21,852 nt of DNA from an uncultured Collinsella sp. (GCA_900540095.1 UQEO01000029.1:1-21852); one strand, 5' to 3'; positions 1-7,777 are shown, counted from the stretch's first letter. A program made the numbers and translations. The notes: generated from the letters alone by a model not told the origin.

Positions 1-189
1 GTGCATGGTCTCGAGCTGCGCTGCGTCGAGCGTCTCGTCCATGCGCATATACAAGTCGATACGCGCCAGGCCCGTTGCCGCGCACAGCAGCCATTCGGCA
101 GAAAGACGGGGATGCTCCTCACCGCGCTCGGCCAGGTACTCCTTGGTCCACTCGAGACAACGCTTGATGGTCCAGATCTCGTTTGCCAT
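1..189 (-). CDS. prmC: Peptide chain release factor N5-glutamine methyltransferase, N-terminal part (cut by window edge)
   Basis: PrmC/HemK methylates the glutamine of the GGQ motif of release factors and thereby speeds peptide release. Only the first 63 codons are inside the window. They read MANEIWTIKRCLEWTKEYLA and continue with ERGEEHPRLSAEWLL and GLARIDLYMRMDE, which matches the helical N-terminal substrate-binding domain of PrmC (a WTxEYLxxRG...PRLxAExLL pattern). The ATG at 187-189 is preceded by a good Shine-Dalgarno (GGGAGG, 7-8 nt upstream). The methyltransferase domain with its NPPY motif would lie outside the window, so the identity rests on the N-terminus plus the upstream neighbour prfA, its usual partner. 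Unusually, about 700 bp separate it from prfA, and a terminator-like hairpin lies between them, so prmC probably has its own promoter. Confidence 0.8.
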   Translation of the reverse strand, partial: MANEIWTIKRCLEWTKEYLAERGEEHPRLSAEWLLCAATGLARIDLYMRMDETLDAAQLETMH

Positions 190-420
190 GGGGTCCTCCC
201 CTCTTAAGCGCCGGGCGGCGCGCGAATGTCGGAGCAGATTGTACGCGAGGGTGGCACGCGGCAAGGGACGATTGGGAGCGATTATCGAGAATTAGCCCAG
301 AATTTTGCTTGGAGCCTGCCTGGAGTGCTCATTCGTCGACGTCTAAATCTGCATCCGTCAAGCTTTTGGCAAGGTTGCCCCTAACCTGACCAAAATCTAA
401 CCAAGAACTTGCCAAATCAC
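190..420. other. Non-coding upstream region of prmC
   Basis: No convincing reading frame is present on either strand. The region is less GC-rich than the surrounding genes and is the likely leader and promoter region of prmC, though I could not pick a convincing -10/-35 pair. An imperfect inverted repeat pairs GTCAAGCTTTTGGCAAGG (357-374) with CTTGCCAAATCACTTGAC (407-424). Confidence 0.4.
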
Positions 421-439
421 TTGACGCGCGACGCGTCAA
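421..439. promoter_or_regulatory. Perfect 8-bp palindrome, candidate operator
   Basis: TTGACGCG-CGA-CGCGTCAA is a perfect dyad with a 3-nt centre. It directly abuts, and shares two A's with, the terminator-like hairpin that follows. It could be an operator or part of a larger RNA structure. Its function is not known. Confidence 0.35.
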
Positions 440-470
440 AAATCGTCCCGCGACTTCTTGGACGATTTTT
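438..470. terminator. Bidirectional intrinsic terminator between prfA and prmC
   Basis: AAAAATCGTCC (438-448) and GGACGATTTTT (460-470) form an 11-bp stem with an 11-nt loop. Because the arms begin with A5 and end with T5, both strands have a U-run after a stem. On the minus strand it would stop transcripts coming from prfA before they reach prmC. Confidence 0.6.
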
Positions 471-580
471 CGGGCAATATTTCCAATAGCAGATGCACAC
501 CGTTAATTGCTTTAAGCAGGTAGACAGTTTAACGGCCATCAAAGCCGATCGAACAACATCTCAAAGCAATGTGCCCAACC

Positions 581-609
581 TAGTCATTTAAGAACGTCCC
601 CAATGACTA
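581..609. repeat. Palindromic REP-like repeat, TAGTCATT family, copy A
   Basis: A 29-bp element with terminal arms TAGTCATT and AATGACTA around TAAGAACGTCCCC. Read on the minus strand the interior is GGGGACGTTCTTA. A second copy differing by one base lies at 682-710, and truncated ends occur at 6683 and 21364. Confidence 0.8.
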
Positions 610-650
610 CCGTATCCGGAGCAAGGCAACGCCGCGGGCAGAGGACGAAC

Positions 651-679
651 AGCGAGCGCCGCCCAGGGCGAACAAGTTG
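651..679. repeat. 29-bp intergenic repeat, copy 1
   Basis: The block starts AGCGAGCGCCGCCCAG and ends GCGAACAAGTTG. It recurs with one mismatch at 6717-6745. Both copies sit next to a TAGTCATT repeat (682 here, 6683 for the second), so the two sequences probably travel as one composite intergenic element. Confidence 0.7.
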
Positions 680-681
680 AC

Positions 682-710
682 TAGTCATTTAAGTACGTCC
701 CCAATGACTA
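682..710. repeat. Palindromic REP-like repeat, TAGTCATT family, copy B
   Basis: Same 29-bp element as at 581-609, in the same orientation, with one base changed in the loop (AAGTACG instead of AAGAACG). The terminal 8-bp arms are perfect. Confidence 0.8.
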
Positions 711-746
711 CCTCTAAGACGCCGCAGGTTGAGCATAAATCAGCGA

Positions 747-844
747 AAACGCCCCTAAGCGAGCAAGGTGACGTGAAAGAGGAGGGAAGCGTACTTCGGT
801 ACGCGACCGACGATTGAACGTCAGATTGCCGCTTAGGGGCGTTT
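747..844 (-). other. Long-range stem with nested hairpins downstream of prfA, possible structured RNA
   Basis: AAACGCCCCTAAGC (747-760) pairs perfectly with GCTTAGGGGCGTTT (831-844). The 70-nt interior holds TGACGT (769-774), which can pair with ACGTCA (818-823), and a perfect 6-bp hairpin GCGTAC-TTCG-GTACGC (789-804) whose loop on the plus strand is a UUCG tetraloop. On the minus strand the outer stem is followed by TTCGCTGATTT, only weakly terminator-like. It may be a 3'-UTR structure of prfA, a small RNA or a mobile palindromic element. No known RNA family was recognised. Confidence 0.45.
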
Positions 845-857
845 GCAGCGTCGAGCC

Positions 858-885
858 GTTACGGCGTTTGGTAAAACGCCGTAAC
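858..885 (-). terminator. Strong hairpin abutting the prfA stop codon
   Basis: GTTACGGCGTTT (858-869) and AAACGCCGTAAC (874-885) form a perfect 12-bp stem with a 4-nt loop, starting one base after the prfA stop codon. No U-run follows on the minus strand, so it may protect the mRNA 3' end or act together with the next stem rather than being a classical intrinsic terminator. Confidence 0.5.
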
Positions 886-1953
886 TTAAACTGCTTGTGC
901 CAGCTTCTCGGCTCGCTCGGCGGCGGCGAGTGCCTCGATGACGGTGCCGAGCTGATCGCCCAGAAGGACGCCGTTGTAGGTGGAGTTGAAGCCGATACGG
1001 TGGTCGGTCACGCGGTCCTGAGGCTGGTTGTAGGTACGGATCTTCTCGGAACGGTTGCCGTGGCCAATCTGGCTCTGGCGCTCGGCGCCGAGCTCGGCCT
1101 TCTGCTTCTCGAGCTCCATCTCGTACAGACGGGCACGCAGCATCTGCATGCAGACCTCGCGGTTCTGGATCTGGGAACGCTGCTCCTGCGACTGCACCAC
1201 GGTGTTGGTGGGCAGGTGGGTGATGCGCACGGCGGAGTAGGTGGTGTTAACGCACTGACCGCCAGGGCCGGAGGCGCAGTAGGTATCGATGCGCAGGTCG
1301 GACTGGTTGATCTGAACGTCAATCTCCTCGGCCTCGGGAAGCACGGCGACGGTTGCCGTGGAGGTCTGGATGCGACCCTGGGACTCGGTCTTGGGGACGC
1401 GCTGGACGCGATGCACGCCGGACTCGTACTTCATGACGGAGTAGACGCGGTCGCCCTCGACCTTGAACTCGATGGACTTAAAGCCGCCGGCCTCGCTGGG
1501 GCTGGAATCGAGCACGGTGGTCTTCCAGCCGCGCGATTCGCAGAAGCGCTGGTACATCTTGTACAGGTCGCCGGCGAAGATAGCCGCCTCGTCGCCACCG
1601 GCGGCGGAGCGAATCTCGACGATGGTGTTCTTGTCATCGTTGGGGTCGCTCGGGATAAGCATGTACTTAATGTCTTCCTCGAGCTGGGGGAGCTTTGCCT
1701 CGTTTTCGGAGATGTCCATCTGGAGCATCTCCTTCTCATCGGCATCGGCGGTATCGTGGAGCATTTCCTTGGCGGCCTCGATGTCATCGAGCGCGCCGAT
1801 GTACTCGCGCGAGGCGGCGATGAGGTCGGACTGGTGCGCGTACTCCTTGTTGAGACGCGTGAACTCCTTGATATCGGAGGCGACGGCCGGGTCGGAAAGC
1901 TTCTTCTCGAGCTCCTCGTAGGCCTTGATGATCTTTTCGAGCTTGTCGCGCAT
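886..1953 (-). CDS. prfA: Peptide chain release factor 1
   Basis: RF1 recognises UAA and UAG stop codons in the ribosomal A site and triggers hydrolysis of peptidyl-tRNA. The 355-residue product has the usual family length. The stop-codon recognition motif PxT is seen as PKT at residues 187-189 (VPKTESQGRIQTS). This PxT motif, rather than the SPF of RF2, marks it as RF1. The catalytic GGQ lies at 231-233 in SGPGGQCVNTTYSAVRITH. The N-terminal coiled-coil domain (about 1-100) is typical. The ATG at 1953 has AAGGAG 8-9 nt upstream. The gene stands alone: hairpins and repeats separate it from prmC, and about 250 bp separate it from the M20 peptidase gene. A GCGAAGGGATGCGC stretch and a 10-codon frame in its leader were noted but not accepted as a gene. 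Confidence 0.97.
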   Translation of the reverse strand: MRDKLEKIIKAYEELEKKLSDPAVASDIKEFTRLNKEYAHQSDLIAASREYIGALDDIEAAKEMLHDTADADEKEMLQMDISENEAKLPQLEEDIKYMLIPSDPNDDKNTIVEIRSAAGGDEAAIFAGDLYKMYQRFCESRGWKTTVLDSSPSEAGGFKSIEFKVEGDRVYSVMKYESGVHRVQRVPKTESQGRIQTSTATVAVLPEAEEIDVQINQSDLRIDTYCASGPGGQCVNTTYSAVRITHLPTNTVVQSQEQRSQIQNREVCMQMLRARLYEMELEKQKAELGAERQSQIGHGNRSEKIRTYNQPQDRVTDHRIGFNSTYNGVLLGDQLGTVIEALAAAERAEKLAQAV

Positions 1954-2133
1954 GGCGGGACTCCTTTATATGCGTGAAGGTGAAAATCGGCAGAATTGAT
2001 GGGGCGCACGGCGCCGCTGCGGGGGTAAGCCCGGCTAGAACATGTCGATCTTCAGATACATGCGCATCCCTTCGCGTATGGGGTACATAGTTGCGGTCTA
2101 ACCCAAACATGATAGCGTGCCCAGGCAAACCTG

Positions 2134-2163
2134 CATATAACCCGCACGGAATGATTGGTGCAA
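2134..2163 (-). promoter_or_regulatory. Possible prfA promoter
   Basis: On the minus strand TTGCAC (2158-2163) and TATATG (2134-2139) are separated by 18 bp. Both hexamers are poor matches to the consensus. The -35 would lie inside the palindrome at 2155-2187. The implied leader is about 170 nt. This is a weak call. Confidence 0.25.
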
Positions 2164-2187
2164 ACAAACCTGACCCCATTGCACCAA
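2155..2187. repeat. Palindromic REP-like element with GGGGTCAGG core
   Basis: TTGGTGCAA (2155-2163) and TTGCACCAA (2179-2187) are perfect 9-bp inverted arms. Read on the minus strand the interior is TGGGGTCAGGTTTGT, the asymmetric GGGGTC-type core seen in REP-like elements. It lies downstream of the M20 peptidase gene and could also end its transcript, but no U-run follows. Confidence 0.55.
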
Positions 2188-2202
2188 GAGCTTGCTTTTT
2201 GG

Positions 2203-3618
2203 CTAGAGCGTTTGGAGTAGAGCGACGAGAAAGCGGATGCCCTGGAGGTAGGCGCGGCGGGTGATGCGCTCGTTGGTGCCGTGGACGCCGCGATCACACT
2301 CGTCGTCATCAACCACAAAGGCCGAGAAGCGAATGCACTCAGGGCAAATGTGCTGGTAGTTGGCAGCGTCGGTCGCACCGATCACGGTCGAGGGCACAAT
2401 TGCCACTGGCTCGAATGATCCGCTTTCCTCCGTCCCCTTTGGATCACGGAAATAGCGGGCGGCGATGGAGCGAACCGCCTCGAGGCCGGGGCCACCGATG
2501 CGCGGGGACGGCGAGGGTTCGGAGCTGCCGGGGCCTAGCTCCACTTCGACACGACCGGCAAGGTCCGCCCCGGCAACCGCCTCACGGCAGCGCGCCACAG
2601 CGTCGGCCACGCTCGTGCCCTCGAGCATACGGAAGTTGATGTTGGCCCACATATCCTGCGGCATTACGTTGGCGCCGGTGCTGCCACCCTCGATCTGCGT
2701 GGGTGCGCAGGTGGTCGTCACCAGCGGATAGAGCTTCTTGCTGGCGAGGCAATCGCGGACAATGGCGCCCCCGTTGGCGGCAATTTCATCCGCCGTGTAG
2801 AGCCCCAGCTCGACGAGCTGGGCGGCAAGCAAGTCGGTCACGCGCGTCGGCCACTCGATATCGCAGATTGCGGTGATGGCACGGCTGAGCACCTCAAGCG
2901 ACGTGCCGCCGTAGGGGTTGGAAGAATGTCCACCCACACTCTTTGTCTTGAGCACAATGTCGGCATAGCCCTTCTCCGCGAGGTCGGCGTGCATGAGCCA
3001 ACCCTCGCCCGCGCTGTACTCGGCATCCGAAACGATGCGGTAGTCGCCCTCGTCGATCAGGAACTCGAGCTCAACACCGCGCTCCTCGAGCGCGCGGCCG
3101 ATGGCGCCTGCGCCGTACTGCGTTGTCTCCTCGTCCTGGCCAAAGGCCAGGAACAGCGTGCGCTCGTGCTGCCAACCGTGCGCCAGCGCATACTCGACAG
3201 CCTCGAGAATGCCTGCGACCTGGTCCTTCATGTCGATCGCTCCACGGCCCCAGATGTAGGTGTCGTCCACGTGCCCGCTAAAGGGGGCGTGCGTCCAGTC
3301 GGCCTCGGTACCCGGCACCACGGGGACCACGTCCATGTGGCCCATGAGCATAACGGGCTTGAGGGCAGGGTCGAAACCGCTAAGTGTCACCAATAGCGAA
3401 TGGTCGATAAGCTCGACCTCGCCCGCCGCAAATACGTGCGGCCAGGCCTGCTGCATATAGGCGCGCAGGTCGTCGAACGGCTGCCAGTTCACCGCCTCGG
3501 CATCCATGCTCGAGATGGTCGGAAACGACAGCACGCGCCCCAGGCGCTCGCACGCGCCAGTTTCATCCAAATCGGCAAAATCGTCCTCATGCGCAAAGAA
3601 GCGCCAAACCTCGGCCAT
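2203..3618 (-). CDS. M20-family metallopeptidase (carboxypeptidase S / Gly-Xaa carboxypeptidase-like)
   Basis: M20 enzymes are cytoplasmic di-zinc amino- or carboxypeptidases that cleave dipeptides or N-acyl amino acids. The 471-residue length fits the carboxypeptidase S-like branch. Visible motifs are GHMDVVPV with metal ligand His94, WGRGAIDMKD with bridging Asp129, and FGQDEET with catalytic Glu163 and the adjacent Glu164. Near the C-terminus HGTNERI carries His446, the last metal ligand. The inserted dimerisation domain (about residues 210-370, including GGHSSNPYGG) is present. The ATG at 3618 has AAAGGA upstream. The gene follows the amino-acid ABC importer genes on the same strand after 72 bp, with a hairpin between them. 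A role in breaking down imported or cytosolic peptides is inferred from that position; the substrate cannot be told from sequence. Confidence 0.88.
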   Translation of the reverse strand: MAEVWRFFAHEDDFADLDETGACERLGRVLSFPTISSMDAEAVNWQPFDDLRAYMQQAWPHVFAAGEVELIDHSLLVTLSGFDPALKPVMLMGHMDVVPVVPGTEADWTHAPFSGHVDDTYIWGRGAIDMKDQVAGILEAVEYALAHGWQHERTLFLAFGQDEETTQYGAGAIGRALEERGVELEFLIDEGDYRIVSDAEYSAGEGWLMHADLAEKGYADIVLKTKSVGGHSSNPYGGTSLEVLSRAITAICDIEWPTRVTDLLAAQLVELGLYTADEIAANGGAIVRDCLASKKLYPLVTTTCAPTQIEGGSTGANVMPQDMWANINFRMLEGTSVADAVARCREAVAGADLAGRVEVELGPGSSEPSPSPRIGGPGLEAVRSIAARYFRDPKGTEESGSFEPVAIVPSTVIGATDAANYQHICPECIRFSAFVVDDDECDRGVHGTNERITRRAYLQGIRFLVALLQTL

Positions 3619-3644
3619 GACATCCTTTCGATTGTGACGACAAA

Positions 3645-3665
3645 GGCCGCCCCACGGGAGCGGCC
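3645..3665 (-). terminator. Hairpin between ABC importer operon and M20 peptidase gene
   Basis: GGCCGC and GCGGCC form a GC-rich stem with a 9-nt loop. On the minus strand the stem is followed by TTTGTC, a weak U-tract. It probably reduces rather than abolishes read-through into the peptidase gene. Confidence 0.5.
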
Positions 3666-3690
3666 CTGCAACGCAAGAGTTTGCGGTCGG

Positions 3691-4476
3691 TTATTTGTCC
3701 TCGAGATAACGCGAGAGGAACTCGCGGGTGCGCTGGTGCTTGGGGTTGCCGAAGAGCTCGGCCGGCGCGGCGTCCTCGAGCACCACGCCCTTGTCCATAA
3801 AGACCACGCGGTCGGACACGGTTCGGGCAAAGGCCATCTCGTGCGTGACGACGACCATGGTCATGCCGTCGGCAGCGAGCTTGCGCATGACCTCGAGCAC
3901 CTCTCCCACGATCTCGGGGTCGAGTGCGGAGGTCGGCTCGTCGAACAGCATGATCTGCGGATTCATGCACAGGGCGCGCGCGATGGCCACGCGCTGCTTT
4001 TGGCCACCGGATAGGCGGCCCACGGCGGCGTGCGCGAACTTTTCGAGCCCCACGCTCGTCAGATGCTCCATCGCGACCTTCTCGGCCTCGGCCTTGCTCA
4101 TCTTTTTGAGCGTGACGGGCGCGAGCGTGCAGTTGTCGAGCACATCCATGTTGTTGAACAGGTTAAAGCCCTGGAACACCATGCCGATGTCCTCACGCAG
4201 CTTGTTAATGTTGCAGCGCTCGGCCGTAAGGTCCTGGCCGTGGAACCAGATGTGGCCCGCGTCCGGGGTCTCGAGCAGGTTGAGGCAGCGCAGGAAGGTC
4301 GACTTGCCCGAGCCCGAGGCGCCGATAATGGTAACGACCTCGCCGGGGTTAACGGACAGGTCGATGCCCTTGAGCACCTCGAGCGAGCCGAAGCTCTTGC
4401 GCAGGCCCTCGACGCGGATGAGCGGCTCATTGGTCTGTGCGGCGGCCGCGGTGCCGGTAGTGGCGATATCTGCCAT
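3691..4476 (-). CDS. Polar amino-acid ABC transporter ATP-binding protein (GlnQ-like)
   Basis: This is the ATPase of an importer for polar amino acids; it dimerises under the membrane permease and hydrolyses ATP to drive uptake. In the 261-residue product the Walker A motif is GASGSGKST (52-60), the Q-loop is Q102 (MVFQGFNLF), the signature is [15 protein letters not shown] (155-169), Walker B is [14 protein letters not shown] (175-188) and the switch histidine is H212 ([10 protein letters not shown]). The frame stays open upstream to 4551, but the start at 4476 is chosen because GAGGAG lies 7 nt before it and the extra 25 residues would overlap the permease gene. It follows that gene by 22 bp. 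The set binding protein-permease-ATPase is complete. Substrate specificity (glutamine, arginine, cystine or other) is not readable. Confidence 0.95.
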   Translation of the reverse strand: MADIATTGTAAAAQTNEPLIRVEGLRKSFGSLEVLKGIDLSVNPGEVVTIIGASGSGKSTFLRCLNLLETPDAGHIWFHGQDLTAERCNINKLREDIGMVFQGFNLFNNMDVLDNCTLAPVTLKKMSKAEAEKVAMEHLTSVGLEKFAHAAVGRLSGGQKQRVAIARALCMNPQIMLFDEPTSALDPEIVGEVLEVMRKLAADGMTMVVVTHEMAFARTVSDRVVFMDKGVVLEDAAPAELFGNPKHQRTREFLSRYLEDK

Positions 4477-4498
4477 GATGATTCTCCTCGTCTTGAGC

Positions 4499-5647
4499 CT
4501 AGTTGGAGCTGGGCAGCGTTGCCGGGGCCTCGGCGCCAAGCTTTTTGCCAAAGGCCTCGAGCAGGCGGCTCGCCACGAGCGTCAGGATCAAGTAAACCAC
4601 GAGCGCCACGCAGTAGACCTCCATCTGGCGGTAGTACACGCCAGCGACGGTGGTGGTGGCGTACATGAGGTCGAACACGCCGATGACCGAAAGCACCGAC
4701 GAGTCCTTGATGTTGATGATGAGCTCGTTGGTGAGTGCGGGGATCGCGTTTTTAATACCCTGGGGGAACACGACCTTGCGCATGGCCTGCCACTGCGACA
4801 GACCCAGCGAGCGCGCCGCCTCGGCCTGGCCGGGATCGATGGACTCGATACCGCCGCGCAGGACCTCCATCATGTAGGCGGTGGAATTGAGCGAGATGGT
4901 GACGAGGCCGGCGGTGAAGGTACTCCAGATCTGGTTGGCCTGGGCGGTCTCAAAGCCCATGCCGCGCAAAACGGTGAAGCCCGCGTAATAGATGAGCAGG
5001 CCCTGGACCATCATGGGCGTGCCGCGCACGATGGTGGAGTAGACGGTCGCAAAGCCGCGGCCGATGCTCTTAAAGAAGCGCACCAGATCGTTATCCACGC
5101 GGTCGAACGTCTGAATACGCAGGAACACAAAGAGCAGCGCCAGGAAAAAGGCGATGACGGTACCGAAGGTCGCAAGTGCGATGGTGATCTCGATGCCGCG
5201 GATAAAGAAGTCGCCGCTCTTGTAGGTCATGTAGACCAGGCTCGACAAAAAGTCGCTGGGATTGGAGTCCGAGACAATGCTCACCTGCACCAGGTCGATA
5301 AATGACATGACGCAGCGGTCGACAAAGAAGATCGCCGCAATAGCAACGACGACATAGCTGCCCAGGCGCGCGCCGCGACGGAAGCGCTCGGAAGCAAACG
5401 GCGACGTTTCGCGATAGTCGTTCCAGTGCATGAGTTTGGTGACCAGCGCCGCCGCCGACACGACAAGCCAGGCCCAAAGGATTGCCCAGAGGCAGTCTTG
5501 GAACACGCCCGTAGGCGCCAAGAAGCTCAGCGGTGTGGGATTGCGCTGGCTAAACGCCAGGCCGAGTGCCGCGATAACGCTCGTGCCCAGATACACATAA
5601 CGGTGGTCGGCCTTGATAAAGGAGGCCAGTCGATTGACGGTTTTCAT
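4499..5647 (-). CDS. Polar amino-acid ABC transporter permease with N-terminal extension
   Basis: The membrane subunit of the importer. The C-terminal part is a standard His/Glu/Gln/Arg permease (TIGR01726 type): RGTPMMVQ at 208-215, then the cytoplasmic EAA loop [20 protein letters not shown] (276-295) that contacts the ATPase, followed by [16 protein letters not shown]. At 382 residues it is well above the usual 215-250. The extra N-terminal part carries about two or three further hydrophobic segments (near 20-32, 52-70 and 97-112) ahead of the core, which begins around 150. The start ATG has GGGAGG 4 nt upstream. It begins 9 bp after the binding protein stop codon, so translation is probably coupled. 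Confidence 0.93.
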   Translation of the reverse strand: MKTVNRLASFIKADHRYVYLGTSVIAALGLAFSQRNPTPLSFLAPTGVFQDCLWAILWAWLVVSAAALVTKLMHWNDYRETSPFASERFRRGARLGSYVVVAIAAIFFVDRCVMSFIDLVQVSIVSDSNPSDFLSSLVYMTYKSGDFFIRGIEITIALATFGTVIAFFLALLFVFLRIQTFDRVDNDLVRFFKSIGRGFATVYSTIVRGTPMMVQGLLIYYAGFTVLRGMGFETAQANQIWSTFTAGLVTISLNSTAYMMEVLRGGIESIDPGQAEAARSLGLSQWQAMRKVVFPQGIKNAIPALTNELIINIKDSSVLSVIGVFDLMYATTTVAGVYYRQMEVYCVALVVYLILTLVASRLLEAFGKKLGAEAPATLPSSN

Positions 5648-5656
5648 GCTGCCTCC

Positions 5657-6583
5657 CTATGCCGGCTGACGGTCGAGGCACGCGTCCCACATTTGGTCGC
5701 GCTCCTCTTGGCTAATGCCCTTGAGTGTCTTGTCGATGAGCTTAAGCAGCTTGTCCGAGCCCTTGCGGCAGCCGACGTTTGCCGCGACCTCCTGCTTAAA
5801 GCCCTCGCCCTCGGCAAAATGGATGGGGACGATACCGGGATTTTGGGCCATATAGCCCTTCTCGTTCTCGGTGTTGTACGTCACGGCATCACAGGTACCC
5901 TGCAGCAGGTTCGAGAACACCGTGGGGACCGAATCGACCGGGTTTTTGTGCACAACGCCCGGAATCTCGTCGATGACGGTGTCGAGCATGGTGTCCTTTT
6001 GGCCGAGCACCGTGGCACCGCTAAAGTCGCTAAGCTTGGTGGCGTTTTGGTAGGGGGAACCCTCTTTTACGAACAGGCCAAAGTAGCCAATGAAGTACGG
6101 GTCGGAGAAGCCGACCGACTCCTCGCGCTCGGGCGTGGCGCTCATGCCGGCGATGATGAGGTCGATCTGGCCGTTGTTGAGCGAATCGATAAGGCCCGAG
6201 AAGCTCTGCTTGACGGCAACGGGCTCGCCACCGAGGGCCTTGCAGACGATCTTGGCGATCTGCACGTCGTAGCCATCGGCATAGGCGCCCTGCACGTTGT
6301 CGATGGGGATGGTGTACTCACTGGCTTCGGAAACCTGCCAGTTGTACGGGGCGTAGGCCGCTTCCATGCCAATGCGGATCTTGTCCTTGCCGATCACGGA
6401 ATCGGACAGGTCGTCGCGACCGCCGCCCGTCGTGGGCTGAACCACCTTGAGCGTGGACGGGCGCTGACAGCCGGCGAGCGCGCCGGCGACGACGGAAGCG
6501 CTCGCAGCGAGAGCGCTACCCAAAAAGATGCGACGGCTGCATACCGGCTGTGGATGCGCGTCGCGTTGATGGGGAGAATGCAT
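5657..6583 (-). CDS. Amino-acid ABC transporter substrate-binding lipoprotein with Tat-like signal
   Basis: A family-3 extracellular solute-binding protein that captures an amino acid outside the membrane for the downstream permease. The start at 6583 is chosen because GGGAAGG lies about 7 nt before it; an upstream in-frame ATG at 6655 lacks a ribosome site. In the resulting 308-residue protein the signal is CSRRIFLGSALAASASVVAG with the lipobox LAGC (36-39, Cys39 to be lipidated). The twin arginines (17-18) followed by IFLG suggest export by the Tat route. The mature domain begins KIRIGMEAAYAPYNW, the classical start of the fold, and includes GQIDLIIAGMSATPERE. It is the first gene of the three-gene importer operon. 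Confidence 0.93.
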   Translation of the reverse strand: MHSPHQRDAHPQPVCSRRIFLGSALAASASVVAGALAGCQRPSTLKVVQPTTGGGRDDLSDSVIGKDKIRIGMEAAYAPYNWQVSEASEYTIPIDNVQGAYADGYDVQIAKIVCKALGGEPVAVKQSFSGLIDSLNNGQIDLIIAGMSATPEREESVGFSDPYFIGYFGLFVKEGSPYQNATKLSDFSGATVLGQKDTMLDTVIDEIPGVVHKNPVDSVPTVFSNLLQGTCDAVTYNTENEKGYMAQNPGIVPIHFAEGEGFKQEVAANVGCRKGSDKLLKLIDKTLKGISQEERDQMWDACLDRQPA

Positions 6584-6682
6584 AATCTGCCTTCCCTGTT
6601 GAATCGTATGCTGACGACTTAACAGGATATACGCCAGCAACCAGCAGCGCAGCACAAGCTCGAAAAATTAATAGACACGCGG

Positions 6683-6693
6683 TAGTCATTGGG
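6683..6693. repeat. Truncated TAGTCATT repeat, copy C
   Basis: TAGTCATTGGG followed by AACGTC matches one end of the palindromes at 581-609 and 682-710 (read on their minus strand). The second arm is missing. It lies 23 bp from the second copy of the 29-bp repeat. Confidence 0.5.
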
Positions 6694-6716
6694 AACGTCG
6701 ATGTTTTGGGCATGCC

Positions 6717-6745
6717 AGCGAGCGCCGCCCAGAGCGAACAAGTTG
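6717..6745. repeat. 29-bp intergenic repeat, copy 2
   Basis: Identical to 651-679 except for one base (CCCAGAGCG instead of CCCAGGGCG). As in the first copy, a TAGTCATT sequence is close by. Confidence 0.7.
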
Positions 6746-6751
6746 GCATGA

Positions 6752-6792
6752 AAAAGGCACGGCATAGACCTTCTGGTCATGCCGTGCCTTTT
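6752..6792 (-). terminator. Strong intrinsic terminator of the aldose epimerase gene
   Basis: AAAAGGCACGGCAT (6752-6765) pairs perfectly with ATGCCGTGCCTTTT (6779-6792). Inside, GACC-TTCT-GGTC extends the stem. On the minus strand the stem ends in a U5 run and lies about 70 bp past the epimerase stop codon. It is nearly symmetric, so it could also work on the plus strand. Confidence 0.85.
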
Positions 6793-6836
6793 GAATGACA
6801 AATTGTCGCTCTGGGTGGCGCGCAACGTCGACCGGT

Positions 6837-6858
6837 CCGCTGTTCGTTAGAACGGCGG
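6837..6858 (-). terminator. Short hairpin just after the epimerase stop codon
   Basis: CCGCTGTTC and GAACGGCGG form a 9-bp stem (one G-U pair) with a GTTA loop, five bases beyond the stop codon. No U-run follows. It is more likely an mRNA end-protecting structure than a terminator. Confidence 0.35.
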
Positions 6859-6863
6859 AACCT

Positions 6864-7757
6864 CTAGAGCAAGGTGACGCTAAAGCTACGTTTGTCGGTA
6901 GCGCCGGGAGCCAAGGTGATGGTGTTGACCTTGTGCTCAAAGACGTCGTCCTCGGTGTCCATGGTGGTGTGACCGGTCCAGGGCTCGAGCGCCACAAACG
7001 GAGCGTCGTTGGCGGCAGACCACACGCCGATGTACTTAAAGCCTTCAAAGTCGATCTTGACGCCGTGGCCCGACTTGCGACCGCGCAGCGTAAGCGTGGA
7101 GCCCGGGGTATCGGTGAACATGATGGCATCGTTATCGAAGCTGCGATGCGTGATGGGCAGCACGTCCGAGTTATTGGGAGCCTTGTAGCTGCCCTCGAAC
7201 GTCATAAGACCGTCGGGCGTGATGATAGGAGCCTCGTTAGTCCAAGCCTCGGTAAACGCCAGCTCGTAATCCTCGAACGCCTCGTCCTCGGCACCGGGGG
7301 CGGGCACGTTAAATGCGGGGTGGCCGCCCACCGAGAACGGCAGGTTCACGTCGCCGGTATTGGTGACGGCAAAGGTCTGCGTGAGGGTGGCGTCGCCGGT
7401 CAGGGCATAGGTCATGTTGAGCTTAAAGTGGAACGGAAAGGCCTTGAGCGACTCGGGCGTATCGGTGATCTCGTAAGTTACCGAGGAGCCGTCCTCCGAA
7501 ACCTCGACCAGCTTGTGCTCGACAATGCGCGCGAGTCCGTGGCGCGGCATCTCGCAGGTGCCGGCCGCAGACGTTGCCGTGTTGTTGCGCAGCGAGCCCA
7601 CAATAGGGAACAGGATGGGCGCGTGCTTGCCCCAAAAGGCCGGGTCGCCCTGCCACAGATACTCGTTGCCGTTGAGGGCAAGGCTCGTGAGCTGGGCGCC
7701 CATGGAATCGATGGCCGCGGTGAGGCCGCCGCGATTGATGGTAGTGACGGTAGACAT
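6864..7757 (-). CDS. Aldose 1-epimerase family protein (LacX/galactose mutarotase-like)
   Basis: Members of this cytoplasmic family interconvert alpha and beta anomers of sugars, sometimes sugar phosphates. The 297-residue product shows YLWQGDPAFWGKHAPILFPI near the N-terminus, PRHGLAR, the conserved GGHPAFN with the catalytic histidine, and ALEPWTG with the catalytic glutamate close to the C-terminus. That pattern fits the LacX-like branch better than classical GalM. The start at 7757 has GGAGG 7 nt upstream; the ATG 24 bases further up is inferior. The gene appears to be monocistronic, with a strong terminator downstream and a dyad at 7778-7800 upstream. Its physiological sugar is unknown. 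Confidence 0.88.
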   Translation of the reverse strand: MSTVTTINRGGLTAAIDSMGAQLTSLALNGNEYLWQGDPAFWGKHAPILFPIVGSLRNNTATSAAGTCEMPRHGLARIVEHKLVEVSEDGSSVTYEITDTPESLKAFPFHFKLNMTYALTGDATLTQTFAVTNTGDVNLPFSVGGHPAFNVPAPGAEDEAFEDYELAFTEAWTNEAPIITPDGLMTFEGSYKAPNNSDVLPITHRSFDNDAIMFTDTPGSTLTLRGRKSGHGVKIDFEGFKYIGVWSAANDAPFVALEPWTGHTTMDTEDDVFEHKVNTITLAPGATDKRSFSVTLL

Positions 7758-7777
7758 GCTACTTCCTCCAAAAGTAA

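Noticed and set aside
814..1977. Plus-strand reading frame of 387 codons
   Set aside because: It is antisense to prfA, whose motifs are unmistakable; long antisense frames are expected in GC-rich DNA.
2032..2064. Ten-codon minus-strand frame MRMYLKIDMF in the prfA leader
   Set aside because: Only a weak ribosome site and no attenuator-like structure clearly tied to it; too short to support as a leader peptide.
3728..5305. Plus-strand reading frame of 525 codons
   Set aside because: Antisense to the ABC ATPase and permease genes, both fully supported by motifs.
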